DNA from: Acanthosepion esculentum
Lineage: Eukaryota; Mollusca; Cephalopoda; Sepiida; Sepiidae
Length of the DNA: 64,000 nucleotides
Direction of reading: 5' to 3'
Assembly (NCBI GenBank): GCA_964036315.1
Contig: OZ038487.1
Location: 57,303,234-57,367,233 of the forward strand
The notes under the pieces: model-generated
The model's input: only the letters and a program-made list of their open reading frames with translations
What the model was told of the DNA's origin: nothing
Database searches by the model: none
Program-made: the position numbers and the translations under genes
Shown here: piece by piece, positions 21,056-31,492 of the stretch
Position numbering within the stretch: the stretch's first letter is position 1
Layout: every line of letters starts with the position of its first letter

Positions 21056-21492
21056 GTTGCTAACGACGTTTTCAATTTAACAATTCAAACAAAATAGTTG
21101 AATCAACCGTTTTATTTTGCCGGCATTACACTAAGAAAAGAGTGTATTGCCATTGTATCCAACTGTCAACGAAAGCAATAGCTTAAATATATCAGGAATG
21201 TTGTGTGGGTTCGCGGAAGATAATTCCATACAACAAAGCACACTAATCGCTGAATCTTAATGAAATTTGGCTAACAGAGTAATGGAAGACGATGTCTCTT
21301 CGTGATCCGATTAAAGGATTCAGTTCATTTTTTTTTCTTTCTCAGGTGAGAGGCTCTGTGGTTGCGTTTTATTTAGCAATTCTAAATTACCTGTCAGGTT
21401 TGAGTTCCTCAAAAATGAATTTATTCAATCAGTTTCATTTCTTAACACAAAAGCAAAAAATTGCAAGTGCTAACATCATTGGCGTACTCAGT
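21056..21492. other. Unassigned sequence
   Basis: The start of a 137-codon frame (21292-21705) lies here and runs into the 190-bp tandem repeat. I do not regard it as a gene because the repeat unit is not a multiple of three and no family is recognised. Confidence 0.4.
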
Positions 21493-21985
21493 CGCGGTCT
21501 TTTGAACAGGAGTAGAAGTTTATCAATTGTTTGTTCCTTTTTTACAATTGGCTTTCCGGTTCCTTCAGAAATCTCTTCCAACACTATACTTCTTACATCT
21601 CCGTTTAAACGCCGAAGTTTTATTTACTATTTATCTATGTTCTTAGGAGTAGATAGGTTCTTTCTTCTGGTTCACATACATCCGCGGTCTTTTGAACAGG
21701 AGTAATGGTTTATTCCTTGTTTTCTATCTAGAATTGGATTTTTGAGTTCTTCTAAAGTCTATATCAACACTATACTTGTAGCATTTCCGCCTAAACGCTG
21801 AGATTTTGCTTATTATTTATTTTCCTCAATAGGAGTAGATAGGTTCGCCTATCATCCGGTTCACACTCCTCCCCGGTTTTTTGAAACAGAGTAGAGGTTC
21901 ATCCATTGTTTTCTGCTTAAGATTGTGCTTCCGGTTCCTTTTAAAGTCGTATCATTCTCTTTCAATCCCAGTAGCCGCTTGCGTT
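21493..21985 (+). repeat. 190-bp tandem repeat, about 2.6 units
   Basis: Units start at 21493, 21683 and 21872 with 'cgcggtcttttgaacaggag' or a close variant. They share 'tcaacactatacttgtag'-type and 'aggagtagataggttc' segments. The last unit is cut short and passes into a LINE-B 3' terminus. Confidence 0.8.
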
Positions 21986-22030
21986 TTAGTGGCATTATTG
22001 CCTTGCTTGGGGTGAAATGAATAAAAAAAA
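21986..22030 (+). mobile_element. LINE-B 3' terminus
   Basis: The stretch 'agtggcattattgccttgc' and 'ttggggtgaaatgaataaa' is the family's 3' end followed by an A-run, as at 20640 and 56500. It suggests that the 190-bp tandem repeat is part of a LINE-B 3' UTR. Confidence 0.6.
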
Positions 22031-22279
22031 AACAACTAATAATGAGAATTTGTTTTGTTTTCTTATTTAAAAAGCACCCACAATCTTTATTTTAAAACTT
22101 TTCATGGAAATAACTGTTTTTGTATTGTATATGCAGTGAAAGGAAGTATCGTATCATTGCATGGTTTGATTTTTTTTTTCTTTTTGCATTTTCTTAGCTG
22201 CTTGTCTTCACAGATGAAAAAGAGATTTGAGGAAAACAAAAACATGGATTTATGCTTCAATACCATGAGCAGAAGATAT

Positions 22280-22534
22280 CAGTCAGTTATGTGCCATGCG
22301 TGATACACGCTTAGGCGATAATGTATCTTTCGATATATGACTGACGAAGCAGATTTTTTTCCCACAGTAGGTTGTCATTACTTTCTGCGGTAGACCAGTT
22401 GCCATCCAAGGCTAGAGATCCCGGTCTGTCCTGCTATTTACCCATAGCTGGCGGGGAGGGAGAAGAAGAGGATTCATACCTTTCCCAAGGGTATTAGCAC
22501 GTCAGTGAATGTAATGGATTCGACTGGAATTACG
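22280..22534 (-). mobile_element. SINE-A, minus strand, head truncated
   Basis: On the minus strand the body runs from 'gtcgaatccattacattcac' through 'cccttgggaaaggtatgaat', 'tatgggtaaatagca' and 'gatggcaactggtctaccgc' to a 3' part 'gactgac...gcacataactgac'. The tRNA-like 5' portion before the B box is missing and repeat C starts at this point. This copy has the second tail type (ending in a gacatgatcgta/gcacataac module), unlike 3633-4050. Confidence 0.8.
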
Positions 22535-22544
22535 TCCTGGTTAT

Positions 22545-22740
22545 GACGATAAACTATATCTGCATCCAAGATATGACGATAAACTACATCCAACGGCAAG
22601 GCCTCTGAGCAGGAGGAGGTTTTGAGGAACGTGGAACCACCTCTTAATTGCTGGTGTTCCCAGGTCCACCCTAGATCTGGGGTGGTAGCACCTGTTAGGG
22701 TCCTAGCTATGGGCAAATAGTTAACACCCAAACTGGGATC
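22545..22740 (+). repeat. Dispersed repeat C, copy 1
   Basis: Matches the minus strand of 40020-40190 in order: 'tatgacgataaactacatcc', 'aaggcctctgagc', 'ttgaggaacgtggaaccacc', 'tgttcccaggtccaccc', 'agctatgggcaaatagttaa' and 'cacccaaac'. A partial third copy ends near 40620. Each copy lies close to a SINE-A. No coding potential. Confidence 0.72.
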
Positions 22741-22774
22741 AAAACACTATTAAAATGTAAAAATAGGTTCTAAT

Positions 22775-24135
22775 ACCAGAAATATTTTGTAAAAAGAATA
22801 TTAACAGCGATACATTATTTCAAGCAATACATTTTTGAAAAAAAATATTAGCAGCTCTACATTATTGAAAAAAATATTAGCAGCTATACATTTTGAAAAA
22901 AAAAATATTACCAGCGATACATTTTGTAAAAAAATATTACCAGCGATACACTGTGTAAAAAAATATTAGCAGCGATACATTTTGTAAAAAAATATTACCA
23001 GCAATACATTTTTGAAAAAAAAATATTACCAGCGATATATTTTTGAAAAAAAAATATTAACAGCGATATATTTTTGAAAAAAAAATATTACCAGCGATAT
23101 ATTTTTGAAAAAAAATATTACCAGCGATATATTTTTGAAAAAAAATATTACCAGCGATATATTTTTGAAAAAAAAAAGTTATCAGCGATACATTTTTGAA
23201 AAAAAAAAATTACCAGCGATACGTTTTTGAAAAAACAGTATTACCAGCGATATATTTTTGAAAACAAATATTAGCAGCGATACATTTTTTAAAAAAAGAA
23301 TTACCAGCGCTACATTTTTGACAATAAAAATTACCAGCGATACATTTTTGAGAAAAAAATATTACCAGCGATATATTTTTGAAAATAAAATATTAGCAGC
23401 GATACATTTTTGAAAAAAAGAATTACCAGCGCTACATTTTTGACAATAAAAATTACCAGCGATACATTTTTGAGAAAAAAATATTACCAGCGATATATTT
23501 TTGGAAAAAAAAAATACCAGCGATACATCTTTGATAAAAAAAAACATAATACCAGCGATATATTTTTGAAAAATAAAATTATACCAGCGATACATTTTTG
23601 AGAAAAAGATATTACCAGCGATACACTTTTGAAAAAAAAATATTACCAGCGATATATTTTTGAAAAAAAAATTACCAGCGATACATTTTTGAGAAAAAAA
23701 TATTACCAGCGATATATTTTGAAAAAAAAAAAAAATTACCAGCGATAAATTTTTGAGAAAAAAATATTACCAGCGATATATTTAAAAAAAAAAATTACCA
23801 GGGATACATTTTTGAAAAAAAAAAATTACCAGCGATACATTTAAAAAAAAAAATATTACCAGCGATATATTTTGAGAAAAAAAATATTACCGGCGATATA
23901 CATTTTTGAAAAAAAAATTACCAGCTATACATTTTTGAAAAAAAAATATTGTCATCGATACATTTTTGAAAAATAATATTACCAGTGATACAGTAAAAAA
24001 AAATTACCAGCGATACATTTTTGAAAAAAATAAAATATTACCAGCGATACATTTTTGAAAAAAAAAGTATTACTAGAAATAGATTTTTGAATGAAAAAAA
24101 TATTACCTGCAATACATTTTTGAAAAAAAATTGCC
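22775..24135. repeat. 30-31 bp minisatellite, about 44 units
   Basis: The unit is 'attaccagcgatacattttt' followed by ga and a variable A-run. Length variation lies mostly in the A-run (about 6-12). A four-unit higher-order block containing 'gcgctacatttttgacaata' occurs twice, 122 bp apart (near 23302 and 23424), which marks recent local duplication. Open frames inside it are artefacts. On the right the array runs into the tail repeat F. Confidence 0.95.
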
Positions 24136-24149
24136 CACAGTTAAAATTT

Positions 24150-24200
24150 TGTTGGCATTAAATGACCCATTAAGGTTGATATGCCGTAAAACTAAACAAA
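24150..24200 (+). repeat. Dispersed tail repeat F, copy 1
   Basis: The sequence 'ggcattaaatgacccattaa' then 'ggttgatatgccgtaaaac' recurs at 27998 and 42573, in both cases followed by an (AATC)n-like run. It looks like the 3' tail of a SINE or LINE family. Confidence 0.55.
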
Positions 24201-24234
24201 ACGAAAGCAAACCGAAATCTTAAGACACGTTGGA

Positions 24235-24745
24235 ATATCGAAATATACCCTTCAAAAGCTATGCAAAGTATTAAGGAACAAGAAATATTTCTTAGAAACA
24301 AAGAAAATTGGACTGAACAGTTATGTAATATCGTTGCCAGTGAATGATGGACCACAGATGAAGAAGAGATTTGAGGCGATAGAAATATGATTGTACACAA
24401 GGATGCTAAGAATAACATAGACTGAACATGTGAGCAATGATGAAGTTTTAGAAAAAATAGGAACAAAAAGGATACTTATACTTAACAACAATAAGAGGTA
24501 GTTGAAATTTCTATGGCACGTAATGAGAAAAGAGGGCTTGGAAAATTTGACACTCAAAGGACATATCGAAGACAAGAAGGACAGAGGGAAACAGCGCAAA
24601 GCCTACCTAATAAGCTTCTTCAAATTGATGGCAGAACAGAGATTAGCAGATCTAACAAAAATACAAAGTGTTACAAATGACAGGAAATTGTGGAGAGCCA
24701 TGATCACCAATGCCCTGAAGGGATACAGCACATAGAAGAAGAAGA
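24235..24745 (+). mobile_element. LINE-A 3' part, frameshifted
   Basis: Family order is preserved: 'tgaacagttatgtaatatcg' (coding the stretch before YGSECW, here decayed), 'gaacatgtgagcaatgatga', 'tgaaatttctatggcacgta', then an open frame 'LENLTLKGHIEDKKDRGKQ' from about 24535. The end is 'ctgaagggatacagcacata' and a gaagaagaag tail. Stops interrupt the first half. Confidence 0.8.
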
Positions 24746-26014
24746 ACCTCCCCCAATCTGTTAGTTCTGTCAATTGAGGCTATGCTGTAATTTGAGAAAT
24801 TAAATGTCAATTGTGTATTTTTTAAAATAAGTGCCGATATTAAAGCTTAGTAGAAAAATAAAATCACTGGTTCAGATCAGGTTTTTACATTGTGAAATAA
24901 AAGGAACACTGGCACTTTTGCCGAGAAAGTTTCAAAATAATATTAGCTCTCGCCACAGTGAGTCATCCCTTCAGGCAGTACCTCTCCTTCGAGAGGGGGT
25001 TGGGTTTAATGTCCGGTGCCTGAAGCATTCCTAAAAGGTGAAGTGCCAAATGGGCTTGAGCAATTTTTCCACGGTGTAGCCGTTAAACCCTCTTTAAACT
25101 GACCCTGTGTCACATTCGGTAGCGACGTAAGCGCACCGAAAAATGCACAAATACATGCACATGCTCAACAGATAAGACATAAAAATGTGCAGACAACGCT
25201 GTACTGGTTGTTAATGAGAAACCAATAATGCAAGATTTACAATAATGAAAATAATAGTTAAAGAAAATTAGTTGAATCACATGTATGTTGGTCACAATAA
25301 TTCGTGAATGATTTTGGACCTCGAAGGCCTTTTAAGTAGAACGCTCCATCTTTCGGTCGCAATTCGCTAGAAGCCGCATAATCTTCAGCTACATTTCCAT
25401 AAGTCCAGATGTTACCTGCAACCAACTGCAGCAGTGGGAGAAATGGAGAGATAAAGAGAGGAAAAAAGTGAGAGAGACAGACAGACAAAGAAAGCCTGTA
25501 TTCTTTCTCTTTCCACTCGCGGCCGTTGTCAGTTAAATTAAACTCTAAAAGAACTGTGTTTTATTTTCTATTTTCTTTTCTTTTCTTTTCTTTTTTTTAA
25601 ATAGATCCGATAATTAAAACCTAAACTGGTTACTGCGTGTTTGAAGTATTAATTAGAATTTGAAACGTTTTCATAATGAAATAAAGTCAATTCTGTTCTC
25701 CTATTCAAATCTCGGGAATTCTGATCTCATTTGGGAAAAGGCACACGTTCGCTTCATTGTATTGATTTGCATACTTTCCAGATTTTTACAAGAAGCATGA
25801 AGCATGGCTTTTCACTTAAAAAATTAAATTACAAGGAACGAATTCGATCAGTTACATAATACGAGCGCAACAGATTTGCTTTGCATGAATTTGATTTTAA
25901 ATTTTCTTTTGCAGAGTTTTTCTTTTTATATTTAGCAAACTTAGGTTAAGTCTGGTGCAGTTTTATAAATATAAAACTTCTAGAGATGATAGAACTCGCG
26001 ACAGAAGTAATAGT
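24746..26014. other. Unassigned sequence
   Basis: Includes a purine-rich patch (25435-25495) and a (TTTTC)n-like patch (25570-25595). 24955-25135 is moderately GC-richer and may be an old element, but I see no ends. No gene recognised. Confidence 0.4.
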
Positions 26015-26965
26015 CTTCGTTCTGCAGCCATTTTCCCACAGAAGCAACGTTGCAATCATATAGATACACTCTCAGTATTTCCAGCAGAAACGTTCGAAGC
26101 CTATTGCTATTCTACTGCTGTTGACAGAAGCAACGTAACAAGCCTATGGCGAGTTTATCGTTATTTCCAGACAAACGTTGCAAGCCTACCGCTATTTCCA
26201 GAAGCAAGCCTGTGGATACTCTGTCGTTGTTCCCAGAAGCAATGCTGCAAGGTCATCGTTACTTTATTTCTATTACCAGAAGAAACGTTACAAGCCGATC
26301 ACCACTCTATCGCTATTTCCAGACGAAATGCTGCAAGCCAATTGTTACTCTAATGTTATTTCTGAAAGCAAAGCTGCGTTCATATCGCTACTCTATCGCT
26401 GTTTCTAGAGACTGCCAACCGATAGATACTTTATCGCTATTTCCAGAAGAAACGTTGTAAGCCTATCACTACTCTATCGCTATTTCCAGACACAAAGCCG
26501 AACACCTATTGCCACTCTACTGCTATTACCAGAAGAAACGCTACGAGCCTATCATTAGTCTATTGCTGTTTCTAGAAGCAATGTTAATCGCCACTTTATT
26601 GCTATTTCCAGAAGAAACTTTGCAAGTCAATCGCTACTCTACCGCTATTTCCATAAGCAATGTTGCAAGACTATCCTTACTCGATAGTTATTACAAGAAG
26701 AAACATCACCAGCCATTCGCGACTTTATCGCTATTACCAGAAAAAGAAAACGCTGCAAGCCAATCGCTACACTATTGGTGTTAGAAGCAACGTTGTGAGC
26801 TTATGCGTACATTATTGCTATTTCCCAAAGAAACGTTGCAAGCCAACCGACCCGCTATCGCCATTTCCAGACGCAACGCTGCAAGCCTATTGCCATTCTA
26901 CGTCTATTTCCAGAAGCAACGTGATGAGCCTATTTCTCTAACCGATACGCCATCGCTATTTCCAT
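26015..26965. repeat. 43-bp minisatellite, about 22 units
   Basis: The unit resembles 'ctatcgctatttccagaag' plus 'caacgttgcaagcctat' and 'cgctact'. Units are 43 bp, not a multiple of three, so the predicted peptides rotate through frames and the repetitive proteins of 76-132 codons here are artefacts. Several units are shortened or have indels. The copies are more diverged from each other than those of the 30-bp array, suggesting an older or less homogenised array. Confidence 0.92.
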
Positions 26966-27429
26966 TGATAATGGTTTAATCAAAATCCACAATTCGTGGC
27001 AGACGAACGGTCTCTATCTTCGCCCGCTAGAGACCACTATTTTATATATAACCATCCTCCTTTGTCCTCTTAGCTTTCTTCTGGAAAAATCATTCATGAA
27101 GTTCCGCTCCACTCAGCTAACCTCCTTTGTCAGGGTTATTTGACATGTTTCTTGTGAGGTCCGCTTTGATTCAGTTGACTTTTGTTAAAACAATAACTAT
27201 CAAAACAATTTCTGTAACATCTTTCAGTTGTTTCCTTAAACATGATATCGACCGACAATTGATATCACTACACTTTTTCATCCTCTGTTATGTGCCGATA
27301 CGGCTTTAGGCTTTAGGTTATTCTAAGTGTAATTTTATCTTCATTTTCTTTAGAAAAAAAATGACTTCCTTTTTGGTCCTATGCTCAGCCCTTGGTATCG
27401 TAATAGGCTGCAAAAGTTTTCTTATTTGA
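26966..27429. other. Unassigned sequence
   Basis: No exon or element recognised. It lies between the minisatellite and a reversed LINE-A end. Confidence 0.45.
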
Positions 27430-27620
27430 TTCGCCCTGTCCCTTCAGGACATCGGCAATCATGGCCCTCTATAATTTCCTATCATTTCTAGCTCTAAGCA
27501 ACGTTGGTCCTCTTACTACGTTTCTCATTCTCTGTCCTGCAATCGATTTGCACAAGCTTATGCAGTTAGTCGGTGTTCCCCTTTGCTTCTCGTGACTTAA
27601 ATTTGTCCTATGTCAAATAC
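27430..27620 (-). mobile_element. LINE-A 3' end, minus strand
   Basis: The minus strand ends with 'gccgatgtcctgaagggaca' and carries 'tagagggccatgattg' before it, the family 3' terminus. The rest is very diverged. Confidence 0.6.
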
Positions 27621-27673
27621 TCCAGGCCACTTACGGCCATATTATAAATGCTAAAATCTGGGAAAGACTGCTT

Positions 27674-27790
27674 GCTTACGAACATATCACGTTGAAATAT
27701 CGGTTTTCGTACGATCGCCGAAGTTAAGCAACGTCAAGTCTGGGCAGTACCTAGATGGGTGACCGCTTGGCAGTACCAAGCGCTGTAAGT
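27674..27790 (+). rRNA. 5S rRNA-like sequence (SINE head or pseudogene)
   Basis: About 117 nt clearly related to animal 5S rRNA. It starts 'gcttacgaacatatcacgtt', includes the internal promoter box A 'gaagttaagcaacgtc', the later 'tagatgggtgaccgctt' region and ends 'gctgtaag'. It differs from a standard animal 5S at many positions (for example 'gaacatat' for 'ggccata' and 'aatatcgg' for 'gcaccgg'), so it is not a plain functional gene. It is followed with no gap by the head of SINE-A. A further 'cttacggccatatt' just upstream (27630) looks like another 5S start. It could be the 5S head of a chimeric SINE or a pseudogene with a neighbouring SINE. Confidence 0.78.
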
Positions 27791-28075
27791 TTGGATGTGT
27801 GTTGGTGTAATGGATAACGGCCCGGAACTGGAAATCAGAGAGCGGAGCTGTAGTTCCAGTCGGGTTTGTTATATTCACTTTCACGCAAGTATCCTTGGGA
27901 AAGGTATGAATTTCACCTCTTCTTCCCAAGCTATGGGTTAATTAGTATGATTTGTATCAGTAAATTATTATTACCTCCCAAAAACTCTTACAATCTAAAA
28001 ATATTTTCTGGCTTTAAATAACATTAAAATGGTTGATAAGCCGTAAAAAATCAAATCAATCAACCAATCAATCCT
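27791..28075 (+). mobile_element. SINE-A copy fused to the 5S-like head
   Basis: From 27792 the sequence is 'tggatgtgtgttggtgtaat' then 'ggataacggcccggaactgg', 'gttccagtcggg', 'tccttgggaaaggtatgaat' and 'tatgggttaattag', as in other SINE-A copies. Its A-box-like region is intact but the B box is changed ('ctgtagttccagt'). After about 27948 the body changes and ends with repeat F (27998-28075), which closes in an AATC-rich tail. The composite 27674-28075 of about 400 bp would be a complete 5S-tRNA-body-tail element if these parts form one unit. Confidence 0.6.
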
Positions 28076-28329
28076 TTCCTTATAATGATGTGGTTCTACA
28101 GAAGTATGCTGCTGATGCTGACAATGACACTAGATTAGAGCATTGTTTTGTGAATGTCGGAGTTCATGGTTTTACTTAGAAATGTTGGTAAAATAATAAC
28201 AGTGGGTCCAATTCCCGTACAGAGTAGTACGTATATAATTAGATTCAAGGGAAATAGAACTATTCATAACTGAACGCTTAAACAAGACAAGGGTAGTGGA
28301 ATGAGAACAATATATTCTGTAGATTTGAT

Positions 28330-28445
28330 CAATTCGAAAATCCCTAAAGATTACCCGGATCAACAGACACCTGAAGAGGGTTAGAGCATTCGACGGTCGA
28401 AACGTCATGATAATAACGACAAAGATAAAGACATTAGTCCAACTG
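28330..28445 (+). repeat. Dispersed repeat E, copy 1
   Basis: Family hallmark is 'cacctgaagaggg' followed by 'cgacggtcgaaacgtc', then 'agtccaactgtaaataataa'. Related copies occur at 38840 (minus), 39520, 42170 (minus), 42327 and 56125. The order 'ctgaaga...gaaac' resembles a hammerhead core, but with an extra base and mutated stem II. Confidence 0.6.
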
Positions 28446-28824
28446 TAAATAATAATACTTTTAGAATGAAATGTTTCACGTTACAGATTTTATACCTTGC
28501 ATAATGTTTTGTTGCATGTCAATAGAAAGATTTTATTTAAGTAAAAAAAGAAGAGAAAACAGAACATAACACCATTTTGCGATATCTTATAAATATCTTA
28601 CACGTACCCGGTTTGGTCTGTCAGTTAATGAAGAATTTTCAAAGATGGGGTGATCAAGTTTATTAATAAGAATGCTGTAGAATCGGAAGCTGTCTTTGAA
28701 GAAATCTGTATACAAATACCAACTTCACCAGATGGGACAAAAGTCCTTTTGTTTTCTTGAAGATATGAAAAACTTCCGACAGCTGGCCTTCCCGATCATC
28801 AAGGATCCTTGCCTTTATTCCTAT
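28446..28824. other. Unassigned sequence
   Basis: No exon or element end recognised. Left flank of a LINE-A copy. Confidence 0.45.
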
Positions 28825-29450
28825 TAGGAACATTTCATTAAAAACAAAGAAAATAGTACTGAATTGTTACGTTTTATTCGTCCCCCTATATGACAATGAA
28901 TGTTGAACAATGTCCTCGTAGATGGAGAAGAGACTTCGAGCAACAGAAATGTGGTTCCACAGAAGAAGGCTGAGAATACCATCGACTGAACATGTGAACA
29001 ACGACGAAGTTTTAGAGAAAATAGAAACAAAACAGACAGTTATTCCTAACATCAGAAAGAAACGACAGTAGAAAGGAGGGCTTCCCTACACGCAAGCCAC
29101 CAATCTACCACTAGGTGGTATGCCGCTATCGTTTATATCGTTTATATCGTTTTTATCGGCGTGTTCTTCTCGGCAATGCTACTACTGGCGGACCGCTAGA
29201 GGCCCGCCGGTGGCTTGCCGTTGGCTGCCACCAGAGGGTCGCTGGCGTTTCCATCGGTGGCCCGCCAGCGGGCCACGTGCGGCAGGCGTGTAGAAACACG
29301 ACATATTGAAGGCAAGAGGGACAGAGAAAAACAACGAGCTTGTTTAAATAGTTGGTAGAATAGGGCTAAGAGTTACAAAGGACAGGAAATTGTGGAGAGC
29401 CGTGATCCTCAACGTCCTGAAAGGACATGGCACGTTGAAGAAGAATACAT
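28825..29450 (+). mobile_element. LINE-A 3' part, interrupted by a GC-rich insertion
   Basis: The left part (28825-29083) carries 'ctatatgacaatgaatgttg' (the YGSECW region), 'gaagagacttcgagcaacag', 'catgtgaacaacgacgaagt' and 'gtagaaaggagggctt'. The right part (about 29297-29450) resumes with 'gacatattgaaggcaagagg' and ends 'ctgaaaggacatggcac' with a gaagaaga tail. Compared with 24235-24745, about 15 bp of LINE sequence is lost at the insertion site. Confidence 0.8.
29086..29293. mobile_element. GC-rich 208-bp insertion with short inverted ends
   Basis: Ends are 'ctacacgcaagcca' and, read inward from the right, 'ctacacgcctgccgc'. The interior is strikingly GC-rich in its right half, with palindromic stretches such as 'ggcccgccagcgggcc'. 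It splits a LINE-A copy. No clear target duplication is seen because LINE bases are missing at the site. It is probably a non-autonomous DNA transposon. Confidence 0.55.
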
Positions 29451-29875
29451 GCACTTACGCCAATAACGATTTCTTCAGTATTGCTTTCTATGTGTTGCTT
29501 ACATCTCAATTTTATTAAATTATCCAATATTTTTAGGAAGTCTCCGAGTTACCATGTTGGGGCATTCATGGCATGTCTCAAGATAATGAAGGCAATTGGC
29601 AGTGCATATTTCCCCAAGTAACACACGGCACATTGTCCTGGGTTACGTGAAGCGGGCAGTAAATTTGGCTTGATTTATTGGGACAAGTAGATTCTTGCTT
29701 TACCTAAGGGTATTAGTGTAATGCAAATAACTTGGGCCGGAATTTCGTTACAAAGATAAAACGCTGGGACCGTATTTTCGTGCGCGTGTGGTAGAAATAA
29801 TTCGAGATATGGCTCAGTGTGACATCTGACGAGTGTTAAGCTAATTAACACTGACGGGAGGGAATGTAAATAAAA
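29451..29875. other. Unassigned sequence, possible SINE-A scrap
   Basis: Near 29704-29745 the minus strand gives something like SINE-A ('ttggcccaagttatttgc', 'aatacccttagg'). The rest is unrecognised. Confidence 0.35.
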
Positions 29876-29876
29876 G

Positions 29877-29918
<42 letters not shown>

Positions 29919-30012
29919 TTTTTCTTCTTGCACGAAGACATGAAAAACTTCCGACAGATATCTTTCCCGATCTCAAAGGATGCTTGCACTTATTTATATT
30001 AGTAAAGTTTCG

Positions 30013-30076
<64 letters not shown>

Positions 30077-30300
30077 TTAATAAGGTGTTAAATTGGAAGT
30101 TACCATGTATTGTTGATGTGCATATCCACTGTTTATCTCTTTCTCTCTATCTCCCCCCTCTCTCTCTCTATATATATATATATTGAAATATGTTATTTAA
30201 ATGCGGTCATTACTGTGAATAAAGCTTTTTCTGATGTAGACTCATTAGACATTAAATTGATAGTTACTATTCATTGTAATTTGCTGCGCCAACTGTTTGA

Positions 30301-30355
<55 letters not shown>
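29876..30355. repeat. Three (ATCT)n arrays with short spacers
   Basis: Tetranucleotide arrays at 29876-29918, 30014-30077 and 30300-30354, plus a short TA run near 30168-30182. The first two are separated by about 95 bp. The spacer text 'gaagacatgaaaaacttccg' also occurs at 28758 ('gaagatatgaaaaacttccg'), so the arrays sit in a repeat of their own. Confidence 0.9.
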
Positions 30356-30357
<2 letters not shown>

Positions 30358-31053
30358 CTTAAGAGAAGACAAACGAAATTATTCTTTCGTACTCTTTTCT
30401 TAGTTTCCAGACATACTTTGAACATCAACTCTCCACTGTCTTCTGACGCTCAGAACTCCGGATCAAAGAACTATGAACCCTCTCTGTCGGGGGGTCATGA
30501 TCACTTACTTCCCGATGGGACATAAAAAAGCGATTTGGCCAGTTACAGTTTTAATTTGATATTAACTCTTATGTTGGAAATAATAAAGTTATTTTAATAA
30601 TTTAAATAATGCTTACTGAAACTGTCTTCTTTGATTTTTAGGATTGATTAGAATTTTTTCGCATATGGGGGCAATTCCCTCTAACCAAAATAAATATTTT
30701 CTTTTTAAAATAAGAGCTTTTGTTGAAATAGCACATCGCAATGTTTTTATTTATGAAGTTATATAATTTAATCATACAAGAAATAGGTAAGGAATTCCAT
30801 TAGATAAAGTTTTACATACCGGTTAATTTACTTATTTATTTTATTTATGTATTTATTTATATTTACATACTGACTTATTTATTTATTTTATTTATATTTT
30901 TAATTTTTTTTACTTATTTTTGCAAATATTTTCCCAACAAAATCAGCGTTCGTGTTGAATTTGAATATCTTTAGAAATGACTTTATTACAAATTCCTGAC
31001 TCGAGAAAAGCAATATAAATTTGTAGTTGATCTTATACCGATTCAGGTAAGTT
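30356..31053. other. Unassigned AT-rich sequence
   Basis: Contains a (TTTA)n-like patch at 30830-30905. No gene, no element ends. Confidence 0.5.
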
Positions 31054-31492
31054 TGTCAGAGTTAGCTCCTCCTTAATTCCGTAATTTTTCACTAGGGTCG
31101 CCCTCCATACACTATAAATACTGGGCGACTTCTCGCCTCGTTCTCCTTTTCACTTTGCATTTCAGCGGACACGTTTAAAAATGCGATCTTTCGTAGAGAT
31201 CAGAGTCTTCCCATTTGTGGGAGACGCCGTAAACATTATACACACATACACGTACGTACGAACATTCACCAAAATACAAACTGTTTACGTTCACACACAG
31301 ATACAAATGTTAATGTATTTGTCACTTGTAAATCTGTTGTTTAATACATATATTTGTTGACATTTCTTTACATCTTCGGTTGGACTCAACTTGAGTCTGG
31401 CATTGTTCTTGTAGTTGGACCTTTTTCTAGCAGGAATATATAGCGCGTGTTCCTAATTCAACAACACTCAAACCCACACACGGTCCTTTACA
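31054..31492 (+). mobile_element. Solo LTR, copy 1
   Basis: A 439-bp block starting 'tgtcagagttagctcctcc' and ending 'cggtcctttaca', bounded by a 4-bp direct repeat 'agtt' (31050-31053, 31493-31496). It has a TATA box in 'actataaata' at 31111 followed about 25-35 bp later by pyrimidine-rich sequence, a typical LTR promoter layout. It aligns over its length with 34407-34927. A 4-bp duplication and TG...CA ends fit a Ty3/Gypsy-like LTR. No primer-binding site follows, so it is solo. Confidence 0.75.

Noticed and set aside
23362..23601. Repetitive open frames on both strands in the 30-bp array
   Set aside because: Minisatellite translation with frames shifted by A-run length changes.
22775..24135. 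CRISPR-like array of short repeats
   Set aside because: There are no unique spacers. Units are contiguous tandem copies of one sequence in a eukaryotic context.
25955..26941. Several overlapping open frames of 76-132 codons with repeating peptides
   Set aside because: They arise from a 43-bp tandem repeat whose length is not a multiple of three. The same peptide moves between frames.
27674..27790. Functional 5S rRNA gene
   Set aside because: Too many differences at normally invariant positions, no T-run terminator directly after the 3' end, and direct fusion to a SINE.
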